DNA of 64,000 nt from Streptomyces melanogenes. Lineage in GTDB: Bacteria; Actinomycetota; Actinomycetes; Streptomycetales; Streptomycetaceae. The stretch is taken from assembly GCF_014649795.1 (NCBI RefSeq), contig NZ_BMTS01000017.1:109568-173567 (forward strand), written 5' to 3'. Under the pieces are notes generated by a model, which saw only the letters and a list, made by a program, of their open reading frames with translations, was not told the DNA's origin and did not search any database. Positions within the stretch are counted from its first letter, which is position 1; each line of letters starts with the position of its first letter. The position numbers were made by a program, and so were the translations under genes. This document shows positions 36,693 through 44,817 of the stretch, piece after piece.

Positions 36693-37259
36693 TTGAGCAC
36701 GAGCAGGACAGCGCTGGCCATGGTCGCGCTGGGCATGGTGGCCACGGCATCCGTGACCGGCTGCAGCACCAACGACGCATCCCCTTCCCCGGCGAAGTCG
36801 GCCTCCTCCGCCCAGACAGCCGCCCCCAAGGACCGGTCCCCCTCGGGCGGACTGCGCCGGGAGCGGGACGAGGTCGACGCGGATCTGGACGCCGCCGCGG
36901 CGGAGGCCCAGCTCAGCGGGCTCTCCCCCGACCCCGACCCGAACGCCACCTCGCCCACCGAGCGCAAGCTGAACGACTGCAGCGCGCTCTGGTCGGGCAG
37001 CACGGGCCGGGCCCTGGGCGAGGGCAGGGGCGACGAGCCGTTCGCCGCTGCCGTACGTGCACTGGAGAAGCGCGGCTGGAAGCTCGCGTCCCGGCAGCAG
37101 GACGGTGCCCTCACCCGGACCGTCCTCGCCAAGGGTGAGTGGACCGTCAAGGGCAAGCTCTCCGAGAGCGACCGGATCGACCTGATCACGTTCGTCGGCT
37201 ACCACTCCAGCTGCGCGAAGGACATCGCCGCACTCCCTGCTCCCGGGCCGAAGGCCTGA
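36693..37259 (+). CDS. Lipoprotein of unknown function
   Basis: A 188-residue precursor with a TTG start (GGCGGGAAACAAC upstream). The signal peptide ALAMVALGMVATASVTGC ends in a lipobox (VTGC), followed by a Ser/Ala/Pro linker. The globular part has two cysteines (LNDCSALW and HSSCAKDI) and a strand-rich core (GWKLASRQQDGALTRTVLAKGEWTVKGKL). Function unknown. It ends 2 nt before the next gene, so the two are cotranscribed. Confidence 0.75.
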   Translation: MSTSRTALAMVALGMVATASVTGCSTNDASPSPAKSASSAQTAAPKDRSPSGGLRRERDEVDADLDAAAAEAQLSGLSPDPDPNATSPTERKLNDCSALWSGSTGRALGEGRGDEPFAAAVRALEKRGWKLASRQQDGALTRTVLAKGEWTVKGKLSESDRIDLITFVGYHSSCAKDIAALPAPGPKA

Positions 37260-37261
37260 GC

Positions 37262-37852
37262 ATGCACCAGCCGGAGAAACCCGCCCCCGACCTGGAGCAA
37301 TGGGGCGCCGACATGAGACGCCTCGTCCGACTCTTCCAGGACGGCTTCCAGGCGGTGCACGGCTTCGAACCCGACGAGCACCTCGTACGCACCGCCACCG
37401 CACAGGAGGCCGCCGAAGCCTCCGTGCTGCTGGCCGAGGCCGGGGCACACCGCACGCTCCTCGCGTACTACGCGCGCATGAGCGCCGTCGAGTTGCCGGA
37501 CCTCGAGAACGGCATCTGGATCGAGGACGTCCCCACGCTGCTGCACGACAGGGACCATCCCACCCGGCTGAAGGGCGCTGTCGAGGACACGGTCACCGGG
37601 TTCGCGACGGACGGCGGTGGCGGTCACTACGCCGTGAGCGCGACCACGGGAAGCGTCTACCACATGACCGCGGGCGCCCTGTATACCGACGCCACCTACC
37701 CGGACGGCCTCTCCGACGTGGCAGAGGCAGGTTTCTCCATCGCCGCACCCGACCTCTGGACCTTTCTGGACCAGTTGCGCACCGAGCTCGGCGAGGCCGT
37801 CGACGTCCAGACATCGTGGGCAGCCCGCCACCCGCATTCCGGATCAGAGTGA
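37262..37852 (+). CDS. Hypothetical protein, possibly SUKH/SMI1-like
   Basis: A 196-residue cytosolic protein starting MHQPEKPAPDLEQWGADM. Its mid and C-terminal part (GGGGHYAVSATTGSVYHMTAGALYTDATYPDGLSDVAEAGFSIAAPDLWTFLDQL) resembles the F-WDFLEKL-type end of SMI1/KNR4-like immunity or adaptor proteins, but the resemblance is weak. It is the second gene after the upstream lipoprotein, with a 2-nt gap. Confidence 0.65.
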   Translation: MHQPEKPAPDLEQWGADMRRLVRLFQDGFQAVHGFEPDEHLVRTATAQEAAEASVLLAEAGAHRTLLAYYARMSAVELPDLENGIWIEDVPTLLHDRDHPTRLKGAVEDTVTGFATDGGGGHYAVSATTGSVYHMTAGALYTDATYPDGLSDVAEAGFSIAAPDLWTFLDQLRTELGEAVDVQTSWAARHPHSGSE

Positions 37853-37935
37853 GCACCCGCTGAGCCGCGCCCGGAGTGCCATCGACCAGGTCCTGCCAAG
37901 TTCGGTGTGAACCTGGTGACCGTGGCGCTCGCTCT

Positions 37936-38772
37936 TCACAGGCGGCGCCAGCGCGCCGAGGCGAAGGAGAAGACGCCGAAGAGGATCAACCCGATCGCGA
38001 CGGCGACCAGCAGCCACGGGCCGGCCGGGGTGTGCGCGAAGCTGCGGAGCGTGGCATCCACCCCCTTGGCCTCGTTCGCGTCGAAGCGGACGGCCGCGAG
38101 CAGAATGAAGATGCCGGCCGCGGCGAACACCAAACCGCGCGCCACGCCCCCGCCCACCCCCAGGCCGGTGACGACCTGCCGGGTACGGTGGCTCATCGCG
38201 CCGAGATCCAGCCGTCGCAGGAACTTGCGCATCGCCGCCCGTATCGCGAGCACGGCACCGATGCCGATCAGTAGGCAGCCCCCGGCCCCCACCAGGGCTT
38301 GGCCGTAGGACAGTTTCAGCACGGTAGCCGTCCAGTCCTGCGACTTCGCGTTGCCGCTGGAACCCTGGCCGCCACCGGCGGCGAACACGGCGGTTCCCCA
38401 GCAGACCGAGACGTAGAAGATCGCCCGGCCACCGTCGAGGAGTCGCGAAGCGGCCTTCTGCCCGGGCCCCTTGCCGAGGATCGCGCGGGAACCGCGCCAC
38501 AGTGCCATGCAGCCGAAGCCGGCGCCCAGCGCCCACAGCATCACCTTGCCGAACGGCTGCGCCGCGACCTGGTGCAGCGCGCCCTCACGGTCCGCCGACT
38601 GTCCGCCGCTGCCGAGGGCGATCTGCATCGCCAGGGCGCCGATCAGGACGTACACGACACCCCGCGCGACGAAGCCCGCCCGCCCCGCGGCGGTCAGCGT
38701 CTCCCTTTCCGCAGACCGGCCCGCGGAGCCCGCCGCTCCTCGGCCCCTGCCCTGTGCATGAGACGACGTCAC
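37936..38772 (-). CDS. DUF1206 integral membrane protein
   Basis: A 278-residue membrane protein with about six helices arranged as three DUF1206 units: AGFVARGVVYVLIGALAMQIALG, ASRLLDGGRAIFYVSVCWGTAVFAAG, GGGVARGLVFAAAGIFILLAAVRFD. The G-ARGV/F-Y-xxG signature repeats in each. Function unknown; such proteins are common in actinobacteria. GTG 38772 with GGAGG upstream was chosen; the frame runs further but without a start signal. Confidence 0.85.
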   Translation of the reverse strand: MTSSHAQGRGRGAAGSAGRSAERETLTAAGRAGFVARGVVYVLIGALAMQIALGSGGQSADREGALHQVAAQPFGKVMLWALGAGFGCMALWRGSRAILGKGPGQKAASRLLDGGRAIFYVSVCWGTAVFAAGGGQGSSGNAKSQDWTATVLKLSYGQALVGAGGCLLIGIGAVLAIRAAMRKFLRRLDLGAMSHRTRQVVTGLGVGGGVARGLVFAAAGIFILLAAVRFDANEAKGVDATLRSFAHTPAGPWLLVAVAIGLILFGVFSFASARWRRL

Positions 38773-38892
38773 GAACTCCTCCCGACAGCATGGGCGCGAT
38801 GCCCGTCCTGGCCCCCGGGTGCCCCCATGCTGAAATCTGATGCACGGTGCGGAGCAACCTCGTCCCGGGTCACCTCTGCGCGCGGCCGGTCT

Positions 38893-39023
38893 CCCCGTTG
38901 TCCGCGGACAACCCCGCTTGTCCGGCCCGTCGACCCGAGCTGACGTGCTCGGATCGCGTCGGGGCCACGCGGCCAACTCCCCTTCCCGGCAGTGTCAGGC
39001 CGCGGAAAGCCACCAGGGAACAC
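38893..39023. repeat. Copy A of a roughly 130-bp duplicated regulatory segment
   Basis: This stretch aligns almost throughout with 59971-60102. Shared runs include GTTGTCCGCGGACAACCCCG, CGGCCAACTCC, CCCGGCAGTGT and AGGGAACAC. It lies directly upstream of the secreted lectin gene at 39039 and contains the palindrome TTGTCCGCGGACAA. It looks like a shared promoter region, with a decayed start of an HTH gene to its left. Confidence 0.75.
38898..38911. promoter_or_regulatory. 14-bp perfect palindrome TTGTCCGCGGACAA (copy A)
   Basis: Perfect dyad identical to the one at 59977-59990, located about 130 bp upstream of the secreted lectin gene. Candidate operator for the HTH-ricin protein encoded at 58212-59963 or a relative. 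Confidence 0.55.
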
Positions 39024-39038
39024 AGAAAGGGATGAACC

Positions 39039-39686
39039 ATGAAACCCGTCAGACGGCTCGTCGGCACGCTCAGCGCCGGCGTCACCCTGCTCGCGCTCGC
39101 GTTCACCGCCGCCCCCGCACACGCGGCCCCCGCCGGCCCGGCGGCTCCCAGCTCCACCCCGGTACGGATCGCGTCCCCCGCCAAGACCACCGGCCTCCCC
39201 CACGCTCCGCAGCACCTCGCGCCTGCCACCACGACTTACGGGCCCTACCTCGTCAAGAACGTCGTCACCGGCAAATGCATCGACCTTCCCAACTACGGTG
39301 CCGGGACGGTCAACGGACCCGTCAACGAGTACACGTGCAACGGAACGTCCGGCGACAACCAGCTGTTCTACTGGGACTACGTCGGGAACAGCTCCAACGG
39401 CTACCCGCTCTACAACCTCCGCAACGCCAAGGACAACCTGTGCCTCGACGTGCCGAACTACGGCAGCGTGAACGCGGGCACCAAGGTCAGCGAGTTCTAC
39501 TGCAACCAGACGACGGGCGACAACCAGCTCTACGGTCGCGTGGACCGCTCTGACGGCTTCTGGCTCGTCAACCTCGCCAGCGGCCTGTGCCTCGACGTCG
39601 ACGGCGTACGCACCGGCGGCGACAACGCCCGCCTCACCCTGTACTACTGCAGCGACAACGACGACCACCACTGGACCATCCCGTAA
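39039..39686 (+). CDS. Secreted ricin-type beta-trefoil lectin
   Basis: A 215-residue exported protein. The signal peptide (MKPVRRLVGTLSAGVTLLAL, ending AAPAHA) is followed by a linker and one RICIN domain with three trefoil units: NVVTGKCIDLPNYGAG, NAKDNLCLDVPNYGSV and NLASGLCLDVDGVRTG. Each has the G-CLD-V core, and the spaced NTxDNQLFY/W segments replace the QxW motif. It probably binds polysaccharide outside the cell. AAAGG precedes the ATG. A perfect hairpin follows. The promoter region is a near copy of that at 60.0 kb. Confidence 0.88.
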   Translation: MKPVRRLVGTLSAGVTLLALAFTAAPAHAAPAGPAAPSSTPVRIASPAKTTGLPHAPQHLAPATTTYGPYLVKNVVTGKCIDLPNYGAGTVNGPVNEYTCNGTSGDNQLFYWDYVGNSSNGYPLYNLRNAKDNLCLDVPNYGSVNAGTKVSEFYCNQTTGDNQLYGRVDRSDGFWLVNLASGLCLDVDGVRTGGDNARLTLYYCSDNDDHHWTIP

Positions 39687-39700
39687 ACGGACACACTCGG

Positions 39701-39734
39701 CCCGTGGTGCGGCACCCTCCCGCCGCACCACGGG
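39701..39734 (+). terminator. Perfect 13-bp hairpin terminator
   Basis: CCCGTGGTGCGGC pairs with GCCGCACCACGGG around an 8-nt loop, directly after the lectin gene. Confidence 0.8.
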
Positions 39735-39790
39735 CATCCAGGTGCGCTCGCTGCGGTCCGGCGGTTCCTGACGGGCCCCGATGGGAGATC

Positions 39791-40027
39791 ATGACCGCAA
39801 AGCAACCGGGGACGAGCACAGCCGCCACGCCCGCGCTCATCGAGCGGCTCAGCCATGACTCCGAGGTCTGGACCCGTCAGGCGGCGGTCGCCGACCCGCG
39901 TCTCCCGCTCCAACGGCTCCACGAGGCGCTTCACATCCCCGAACTGGCCTCCGGCGCGGGTGCCAACCCCGCGCTCCCCGAGGACGAGATGGCCGACGTC
40001 CTGCACCGGGCCGGCGTCCCCGCCTGA
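39791..40027 (+). CDS. Small hypothetical protein, LRV-like
   Basis: A 78-residue protein, ATG with GGGAG upstream. The segment LIERLSHDSEVWTRQAAVADPRLPLQRLHEALHIPELASGAGANPALP resembles a leucine-rich-repeat-variant pair (D-VR-AVA-N-P-L), a motif seen in small actinobacterial proteins of unknown function. No signal peptide. Confidence 0.65.
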   Translation: MTAKQPGTSTAATPALIERLSHDSEVWTRQAAVADPRLPLQRLHEALHIPELASGAGANPALPEDEMADVLHRAGVPA

Positions 40028-40032
40028 CCGGT

Positions 40033-40062
40033 GGCGGCCGCCCGATCAGTCGAGCGGCCGCC
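40033..40062. terminator. Hairpin terminator between convergent genes
   Basis: GGCGGCCGC and GCGGCCGCC form a perfect 9-bp stem with a 12-nt loop. Confidence 0.65.
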
Positions 40063-40071
40063 TCACTGCCC

Positions 40072-41052
40072 TCACTGCCCCGTCGACATCGTCACTGTCG
40101 CTTCCACGATCCGGTGGTTGGAGCAGGGGATGTACACGCCGTTGCGGTTGGTGCAGCGGTCGGTGGCGATGGGGTGGGTGTCCTCGTCGTAGGAGACCAG
40201 CCGGTTCTCAGGGGTGAAGACGTGGTCCACCTTGGCCTTCTGGCCGCACTTGCCCAGGAGCGCGCCCTCGGTGCTCTGCTCGCCCCAGCCGGGGCAGACG
40301 GTGTCGAGGTCGTCGAGCTCACGGAACGCGCCGGTGTTGCCGCCGTTGCTGGGGGTGGCGACGCTCGGCGCGTACCAGTTGTTGAGCAGCGGGTCGTGGG
40401 GCTGGGTGTTGAAGTCACCGGCCGTGATCACGGAGCCGCCGGCCGCCATGAACTCGTTCATCTTCGCGCGCACCGCGTCGAGTTGCGCCGCCTTGGCCTC
40501 GGCCTTGAAGGTGATGTGCGTGCTGCAGAACCGCAGTCCGCCGGGCTGCGAGGCCACCGGCACGCACAGCAGCTTGCGCGCCTTGTCACCGTCGGCGGGC
40601 AGGGTGATCCGGTCAGTACCGCTCGGGGCGAACTTGCTGAACACGGCGACCCCGTACGGCTCCACCGCGCCACCGGTGTCGGTGTGGCACCCGGTGTTGT
40701 CCACGTCGGGCATCGGCTCGAACCGCGCGAAGTTGGTCGAGCTCTGCGGCCAGCCCGCGTCCTGCAGGCCCTTGAGGATGGCGTGGTACTGAGCGGGGCA
40801 GACCTCGTTGAGGGAGATGAAGTCGGGGTCGCGGTACTTGACCGAGCCGAGGAGCGCGTCGACCAGACCGTTGGTGGTGGACCCGAAGTTCGACTCGTCA
40901 CCCGCCACGTTCCAGTGCCAGACCTTGTACGTCGCGGTGCTCGCGACCCCCACCGGAGTGCCCGGGTCCGCCACGGCTCCCACGGGCGCCGCCCCCACGG
41001 TGAGACCCACCGCGCCGACGAGCGTGAGCAGGATGGTACGAAGTCTGCGCAT
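40072..41052 (-). CDS. Secreted endonuclease/exonuclease/phosphatase family protein
   Basis: A 326-residue exported protein with a signal peptide (MRRLRTILLTLVGAVGLTVGAAPVGAVA). The DNase I-like fold shows HWNVAGDESNFG near the start, DFISLNEVCPAQY (metal-binding Glu), STHITF (catalytic His), VITAGDFNTQPHDP (Asp and Asn) and the C-terminal KVDHVF and CSNHRIVEA (catalytic His). The set is complete apart from SNH replacing the usual SDH. It could act as an extracellular nuclease or phosphodiesterase. Four or more cysteines suggest disulfides. Confidence 0.88.
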   Translation of the reverse strand: MRRLRTILLTLVGAVGLTVGAAPVGAVADPGTPVGVASTATYKVWHWNVAGDESNFGSTTNGLVDALLGSVKYRDPDFISLNEVCPAQYHAILKGLQDAGWPQSSTNFARFEPMPDVDNTGCHTDTGGAVEPYGVAVFSKFAPSGTDRITLPADGDKARKLLCVPVASQPGGLRFCSTHITFKAEAKAAQLDAVRAKMNEFMAAGGSVITAGDFNTQPHDPLLNNWYAPSVATPSNGGNTGAFRELDDLDTVCPGWGEQSTEGALLGKCGQKAKVDHVFTPENRLVSYDEDTHPIATDRCTNRNGVYIPCSNHRIVEATVTMSTGQ

Positions 41053-41197
41053 GTTTCCCCCACGAGGTTCCGGATTTGCCGGGGGAGATTGTCTGCGGGA
41101 GTGATCAAGGCGTCAAGGAGGGGAACGACGACGTCAAAGCGGCCCGCTCCGGCGATATTGCGGTGTGGAGGCGCACCATCCGCTCTACGCTCACCCC

Positions 41198-41584
41198 GTG
41201 ACCACGATCTACGTACTCGACGGCAGGCACATCCATACGCTGGAGGACTTCTGGCGCGTGATCGGCGAGAGCGTCAACGGGCCCGGCGGCTACTTCGGCA
41301 AGAACCTCGATGCCCTGGCCGACTGCCTCCGCGGCGGCTTCGGCACACCCGACGACGGCGACTTCCGCTTCGAGTGGCACGACCACGCGTACGCCCGCGA
41401 AGCCCTCGGCCACCCGGAGACGGTCCGCCAGTTGGAGATACGCCTGACACGCTGCCACTTCACCAACCGCGAGTCCGTCGCCGCGGAGCTCGCCGCCGCG
41501 AAGGACGGCCGCGGCCCGACGGTGTTCGACTGGCTGGTCGGCATCTTCGAAGGGGAGGCTCCCGGGCTGCTGACACTCTGCTGA
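41198..41584 (+). CDS. Barstar family protein
   Basis: A 128-residue protein. MTTIYVLDGRHIHTLEDFWRVIGESVNGPGGYFGKNLDALADCLRGGFG is the barstar fold signature (DG-hxhT-xxh-, then FG-NLDALxDCL). Barstar relatives inhibit barnase-type RNases by plugging their active site. No barnase is encoded nearby, so it may protect against a foreign toxin. GTG start at 41198 without a strong ribosome binding site. A stem at 41593 follows. Confidence 0.9.
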   Translation: MTTIYVLDGRHIHTLEDFWRVIGESVNGPGGYFGKNLDALADCLRGGFGTPDDGDFRFEWHDHAYAREALGHPETVRQLEIRLTRCHFTNRESVAAELAAAKDGRGPTVFDWLVGIFEGEAPGLLTLC

Positions 41585-41592
41585 GACGCGGC

Positions 41593-41616
41593 GGGGCCCG
41601 CCACCTCGGTGGCCCC
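41593..41616. terminator. Short hairpin between convergent genes
   Basis: GGGGCC and GGCCCC form a 6-bp stem with an inner complementary CCACC/GGTGG pair, between the barstar gene and the convergent small gene. Confidence 0.45.
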
Positions 41617-41617
41617 C

Positions 41618-41842
41618 TCAGAAGCCACGGTTGCGCGGGTGGTTGCGCGCCATGCGCTCATTGCCGTGCTTGTACGCACCCGTCCAGCGAGCCATCACCA
41701 ACTGGGCATCACCGGAATCCACCTCCGCGAGGAACTTCTCGGCACGTGCACCGCGCAATGTGCCAGCCGATCGTCCCTGGTGGGTGATGGTCACGCTGCC
41801 GTCAGGACGCTGGTCATAGGTGAATCCGAAAGGTCTTGGCAT
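41618..41842 (-). CDS. Small hypothetical protein
   Basis: A 74-residue protein (MPRPFGFTYDQRPDGSVTIT, then HQGRSAGTLRGARAEKFLAEVDSGDAQLVMARWTGAYKHGNERMARNHPRN). Its strand-strand-helix layout is common among small conserved Streptomyces proteins of unknown function. The start is uncertain, since an in-frame ATG at 41860 and the frame start at 41872 are possible. Confidence 0.6.
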   Translation of the reverse strand: MPRPFGFTYDQRPDGSVTITHQGRSAGTLRGARAEKFLAEVDSGDAQLVMARWTGAYKHGNERMARNHPRNRGF

Positions 41843-41921
41843 GGTCGGGATGGTAAGCATCCCGACCCACATGACGGAACTGAATTCCTACTGGTGACGT
41901 CGAGCACATGCCGACTGGGCC

Positions 41922-42581
41922 TCAGGGCTTGCGGGCGTGGATGAAGAGGTGTTCTTCGGGGTGCGCGCCGGGGAAGTCGGGGTGGAAGACGCTGAGGTGT
42001 TCGTGGACGATGTCCAGGCCGGCCGCGCGCAGCAGCCGTCCGTAGGTCCGAGCCGGGTAGCTGGTGCAGCGCAGGGTCTGGCCCGTCCACTGGATCTGTG
42101 CGTCTTCCGCATCGAGGGGCACGGTGGCGAAGGCGAAGAGCCCGCCCGGGGCCAGCCAGCCGGCGATCCTTGCGAGAGTGGCGTCCAGTTCGGCGCGGGG
42201 CATCTGGAGCAGGGTGAAGAACGTGGTGATGGCGTCCCATTGCCCAGGGGTCTCCGGCAGGGTCCGCACATCGGCCAGCTCGAACCGGGCACGCGGGACC
42301 TGTGCGCGGGCCAGTTCGACCATCGTCTTCGAGACGTCATAGCCGGTCACGACGTGCCCGGCCGCAGCAAGCAGGTGGGCCGTCGGCCTGCCGGTACCGG
42401 AGCCGACGTCCATCACCCGTGCCCGCTCCGGGAGCCGGGCCAGCAGCCAGTCGATCGCGGCCAGCCGCTCGGGGATCCGCCCGTAGATGTCCTCATACGT
42501 CCTGCCGAGAGCGTCGAAGGGGCGAGCGGCCTCCGCTGAACGGGCAGGCAGGTCGGGGAAGGCAGTCGATTCCACGGTCAT
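41922..42581 (-). CDS. Class I SAM-dependent methyltransferase
   Basis: A 219-residue methyltransferase. Motif I is VMDVGSGTGRPTAHLLAAAGH near residue 55, motif II GYDVSKTMVELARAQV, motif III FELADVRTLPETPGQWDAITTFFTLLQMP, then IAGWLAPGGLFAF. It is a Methyltransf_11/25-type enzyme that probably acts on a small molecule; the substrate is unknown. ATG 42581 follows GGAGGAT. Confidence 0.9.
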   Translation of the reverse strand: MTVESTAFPDLPARSAEAARPFDALGRTYEDIYGRIPERLAAIDWLLARLPERARVMDVGSGTGRPTAHLLAAAGHVVTGYDVSKTMVELARAQVPRARFELADVRTLPETPGQWDAITTFFTLLQMPRAELDATLARIAGWLAPGGLFAFATVPLDAEDAQIQWTGQTLRCTSYPARTYGRLLRAAGLDIVHEHLSVFHPDFPGAHPEEHLFIHARKP

Positions 42582-42780
42582 CGCGCGGATCCTCCTCCAG
42601 GTGCGGCCCTCTGCCCAACGAGTGCGCGGCCTACGGGTTCCGGCCGTGGTGCCCGGCGCTCGCGGGCCCCGCGGCGCGAGCGCGAGCACCGGCGGCTGCC
42701 CGGCAGTCGTCGGACGCCCACCAGCAACCGCTGAGCACACGCGGTTGCCAGTGGCCGCTGTGCCGAAGAACCACGCTCAC

Positions 42781-44481
42781 TCAGCAGCGGGCGAGCGTGC
42801 CGCTCTTCAGGGTGGACTTCTCGCTGAACAGCCAGCCTTCGGTGTTCGTGCCCTGGATACGGGCGTAGATCCACTTGTTGCCCTGCGCATTGGTGACGTA
42901 GCAGTGGTAGTAGACCTTCACTCCGGACTTGACCACGGTCACGTAGGAGCACACCGCGTACGGCCCGGTGTAGAGGTGGGTGTTTTCGGACACGTAACCG
43001 TAGCCGTCGCTGCGGTTCGAGTGGGCCCAGCCGGTGCACGATGTCGATACCGGGACGGGTTCCTTCACCGTGGAACTGGGCTTGACCTTCGCCGAGTCGG
43101 ACGGGTCCGCAGCAGGCTTGCCGCTGTTGCCGGGCTTCGGCGTGGGGCTTCCCCCACGGTCCCCGTCCTTCTTCGAGGGGGTCCTGGACGACGTCTCGCC
43201 GGGGCCTATGGAGGTCAGGTCTCCCGAGGAGGGCGGGCCGTCGGTCGTACCGCCCGCGGGGGTGCTCGCCGTGGAACGCGCGGTGTTCGACCCGCCGCCG
43301 TCCCCGTCTCCCTGCATGTCCACCAGGGCATAGGCGGCTCCGCCGCAGGCGAGGACGGTGGCGGCCGCCGCCGCGACGACGGTACGGGTGCGGCGGCGCC
43401 GCGCACGGACGACCGTGGTATCGGTCTCGGGGCGGTTGCCGTGAGCGGCGGGCATGCCAGGCGCCATGCCCGGATGTGCGGCACCCGGCTGCGGAGGGGC
43501 ACCGTAGGCGTCGGTCGGCGTATAGGCGACCACGGGCTCGGGGGCGGGCTGGGAGAACGGCCCAGCGGCGGGGCCGAAGCCCGGCGGAGTGACGGGCTGG
43601 AAGGCCGGTGCCGGCGCGGGGGCCGCCGTCCCTCCCCCGGCGACCGCCTCCAGCATCTCGCGCGCCTGCCCGGCGTCGGGCCGCTGCAGCGGGTCCTTGG
43701 CCATCAGCGCCCGCAGGACCGGGGTGAGCGGTCCGGCGCGCCGGGGCTCCGGCAGCGGCTCGCCGACGATCGCCGCCAGCGTGGACCACACCGACGTACG
43801 ACGGAAGGGCGAAGAGCCCTCCACCGCCGCGTACAGCGTCATGCCGAGCGCCCAGATGTCCGACGCGGCACCCGGTTCCCGGCCCTGCGTGCGCTCCGGC
43901 GGCAGGTAGTCGAGGGAGCCGACGATCTGACCGCTCTGGGTCAGCTTGGCCAGGGCCTCCTCGCCGGACGTGTCCATGCTGGCGATACCGAAGTCGGTGA
44001 GCACGACCCGGCCGCTGCGCTCCAGCAGTACGTTGCCGGGCTTGACGTCCCGGTGCAGGACCCCGGCCCGGTGTGCCGCGTCGAGCGCGTCCATCAGCTT
44101 GGCGCCGATCGCGGCGGCTTCGCGCGGGTCCAGGTGGCCGCGCTCCGCCAGCACGTCGTCGAGGGAGGGCCCGTCGACCAGCTCCATGACGATGACGGGC
44201 AGCCCCTGCTCCTCGACCACGTCGTGCACGGTGACCACACCGCTGTGCCGGATACGGGCGGCGGCCTGCGCCTCCCGCTGCATCCGGACCCGCAGATCGG
44301 CCAGTTCGGCCGGGGAGGCGTCGGTGTAGGCCCGCACGACCTTGACGGCGACCTCGCGGTTCAGCAGCTGGTCCACCGCCCGGGCGACCACACCCATGCC
44401 ACCGCGCCCGATCATCGCGGTCACCCGGTATCGCCCGCCCAGAACCACTCCGACCAGCTCCGCGCCGTTCGCCCCCGTCAC
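42781..44481 (-). CDS. Membrane serine/threonine protein kinase
   Basis: A 566-residue Hanks-type kinase. Residues 12-275 hold the catalytic domain: IGRGGMGVVARAVD (P-loop), EVAVKVVR (Lys), HRDVKPGNVLL (catalytic loop), DFGIAS (DFG) and SLDYLPPERTQG (APE region). A Pro/Ala-rich juxtamembrane segment leads to a single helix (TVVAAAAATVLACGGAAYAL, about residue 370), a Ser/Thr/Pro linker, and a C-terminal extracellular domain with cysteines (STSCTGWAHSNRSDGYGYVSEN, VCSYVTVVKSG, VYYHCYV), SH3b-like in layout. No PASTA repeats. The signal and targets are unknown. Confidence 0.93.
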   Translation of the reverse strand: MTGANGAELVGVVLGGRYRVTAMIGRGGMGVVARAVDQLLNREVAVKVVRAYTDASPAELADLRVRMQREAQAAARIRHSGVVTVHDVVEEQGLPVIVMELVDGPSLDDVLAERGHLDPREAAAIGAKLMDALDAAHRAGVLHRDVKPGNVLLERSGRVVLTDFGIASMDTSGEEALAKLTQSGQIVGSLDYLPPERTQGREPGAASDIWALGMTLYAAVEGSSPFRRTSVWSTLAAIVGEPLPEPRRAGPLTPVLRALMAKDPLQRPDAGQAREMLEAVAGGGTAAPAPAPAFQPVTPPGFGPAAGPFSQPAPEPVVAYTPTDAYGAPPQPGAAHPGMAPGMPAAHGNRPETDTTVVRARRRRTRTVVAAAAATVLACGGAAYALVDMQGDGDGGGSNTARSTASTPAGGTTDGPPSSGDLTSIGPGETSSRTPSKKDGDRGGSPTPKPGNSGKPAADPSDSAKVKPSSTVKEPVPVSTSCTGWAHSNRSDGYGYVSENTHLYTGPYAVCSYVTVVKSGVKVYYHCYVTNAQGNKWIYARIQGTNTEGWLFSEKSTLKSGTLARC

Positions 44482-44817
44482 CTGTCACGCTCCTTCGTCG
44501 CACTACCCAAGATCCGCCATCCGGCGGGAACCAGCCTAGGGGTGCGCGTACGGGCGAGTTCGAACGGCCCTGCTGTCGACGCGCAGGCGTGCCTTCCAAC
44601 AGCCGTGATCGTCCAGGTATCTGACGTGAGGGATCACGAGACCCGTGCGCCTGGTCCCGCACGTCGCACGTACGGCCAGGAACCAGACCGGCAGGTGCCA
44701 CGGCGCCTGCCGCGCGGCTGGCGGCAGGCTGTGGCACGGTCGCGCTCCCGTGGCAGGTGCCGTAGTGCTCTCGCAACGCGGACTCTGGTCCACTTCGTGT
44801 CGTCGCGTGACGCTCGG
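44482..44817. other. Intergenic region without a supportable gene
   Basis: About 335 bp between two minus-strand genes. Long frames that cross it are shadows. A weak dyad (CGTGATC at 44604 and GATCACG at 44632) is present; its role is unknown. The kinase promoter should be near the left edge. Confidence 0.35.

Noticed and set aside
44604..44638. CGTGATC/GATCACG dyad between the PIMT and kinase genes
   Set aside because: Arms are only 7 bp with a 21-nt separation and no positional logic; not reported as an operator.
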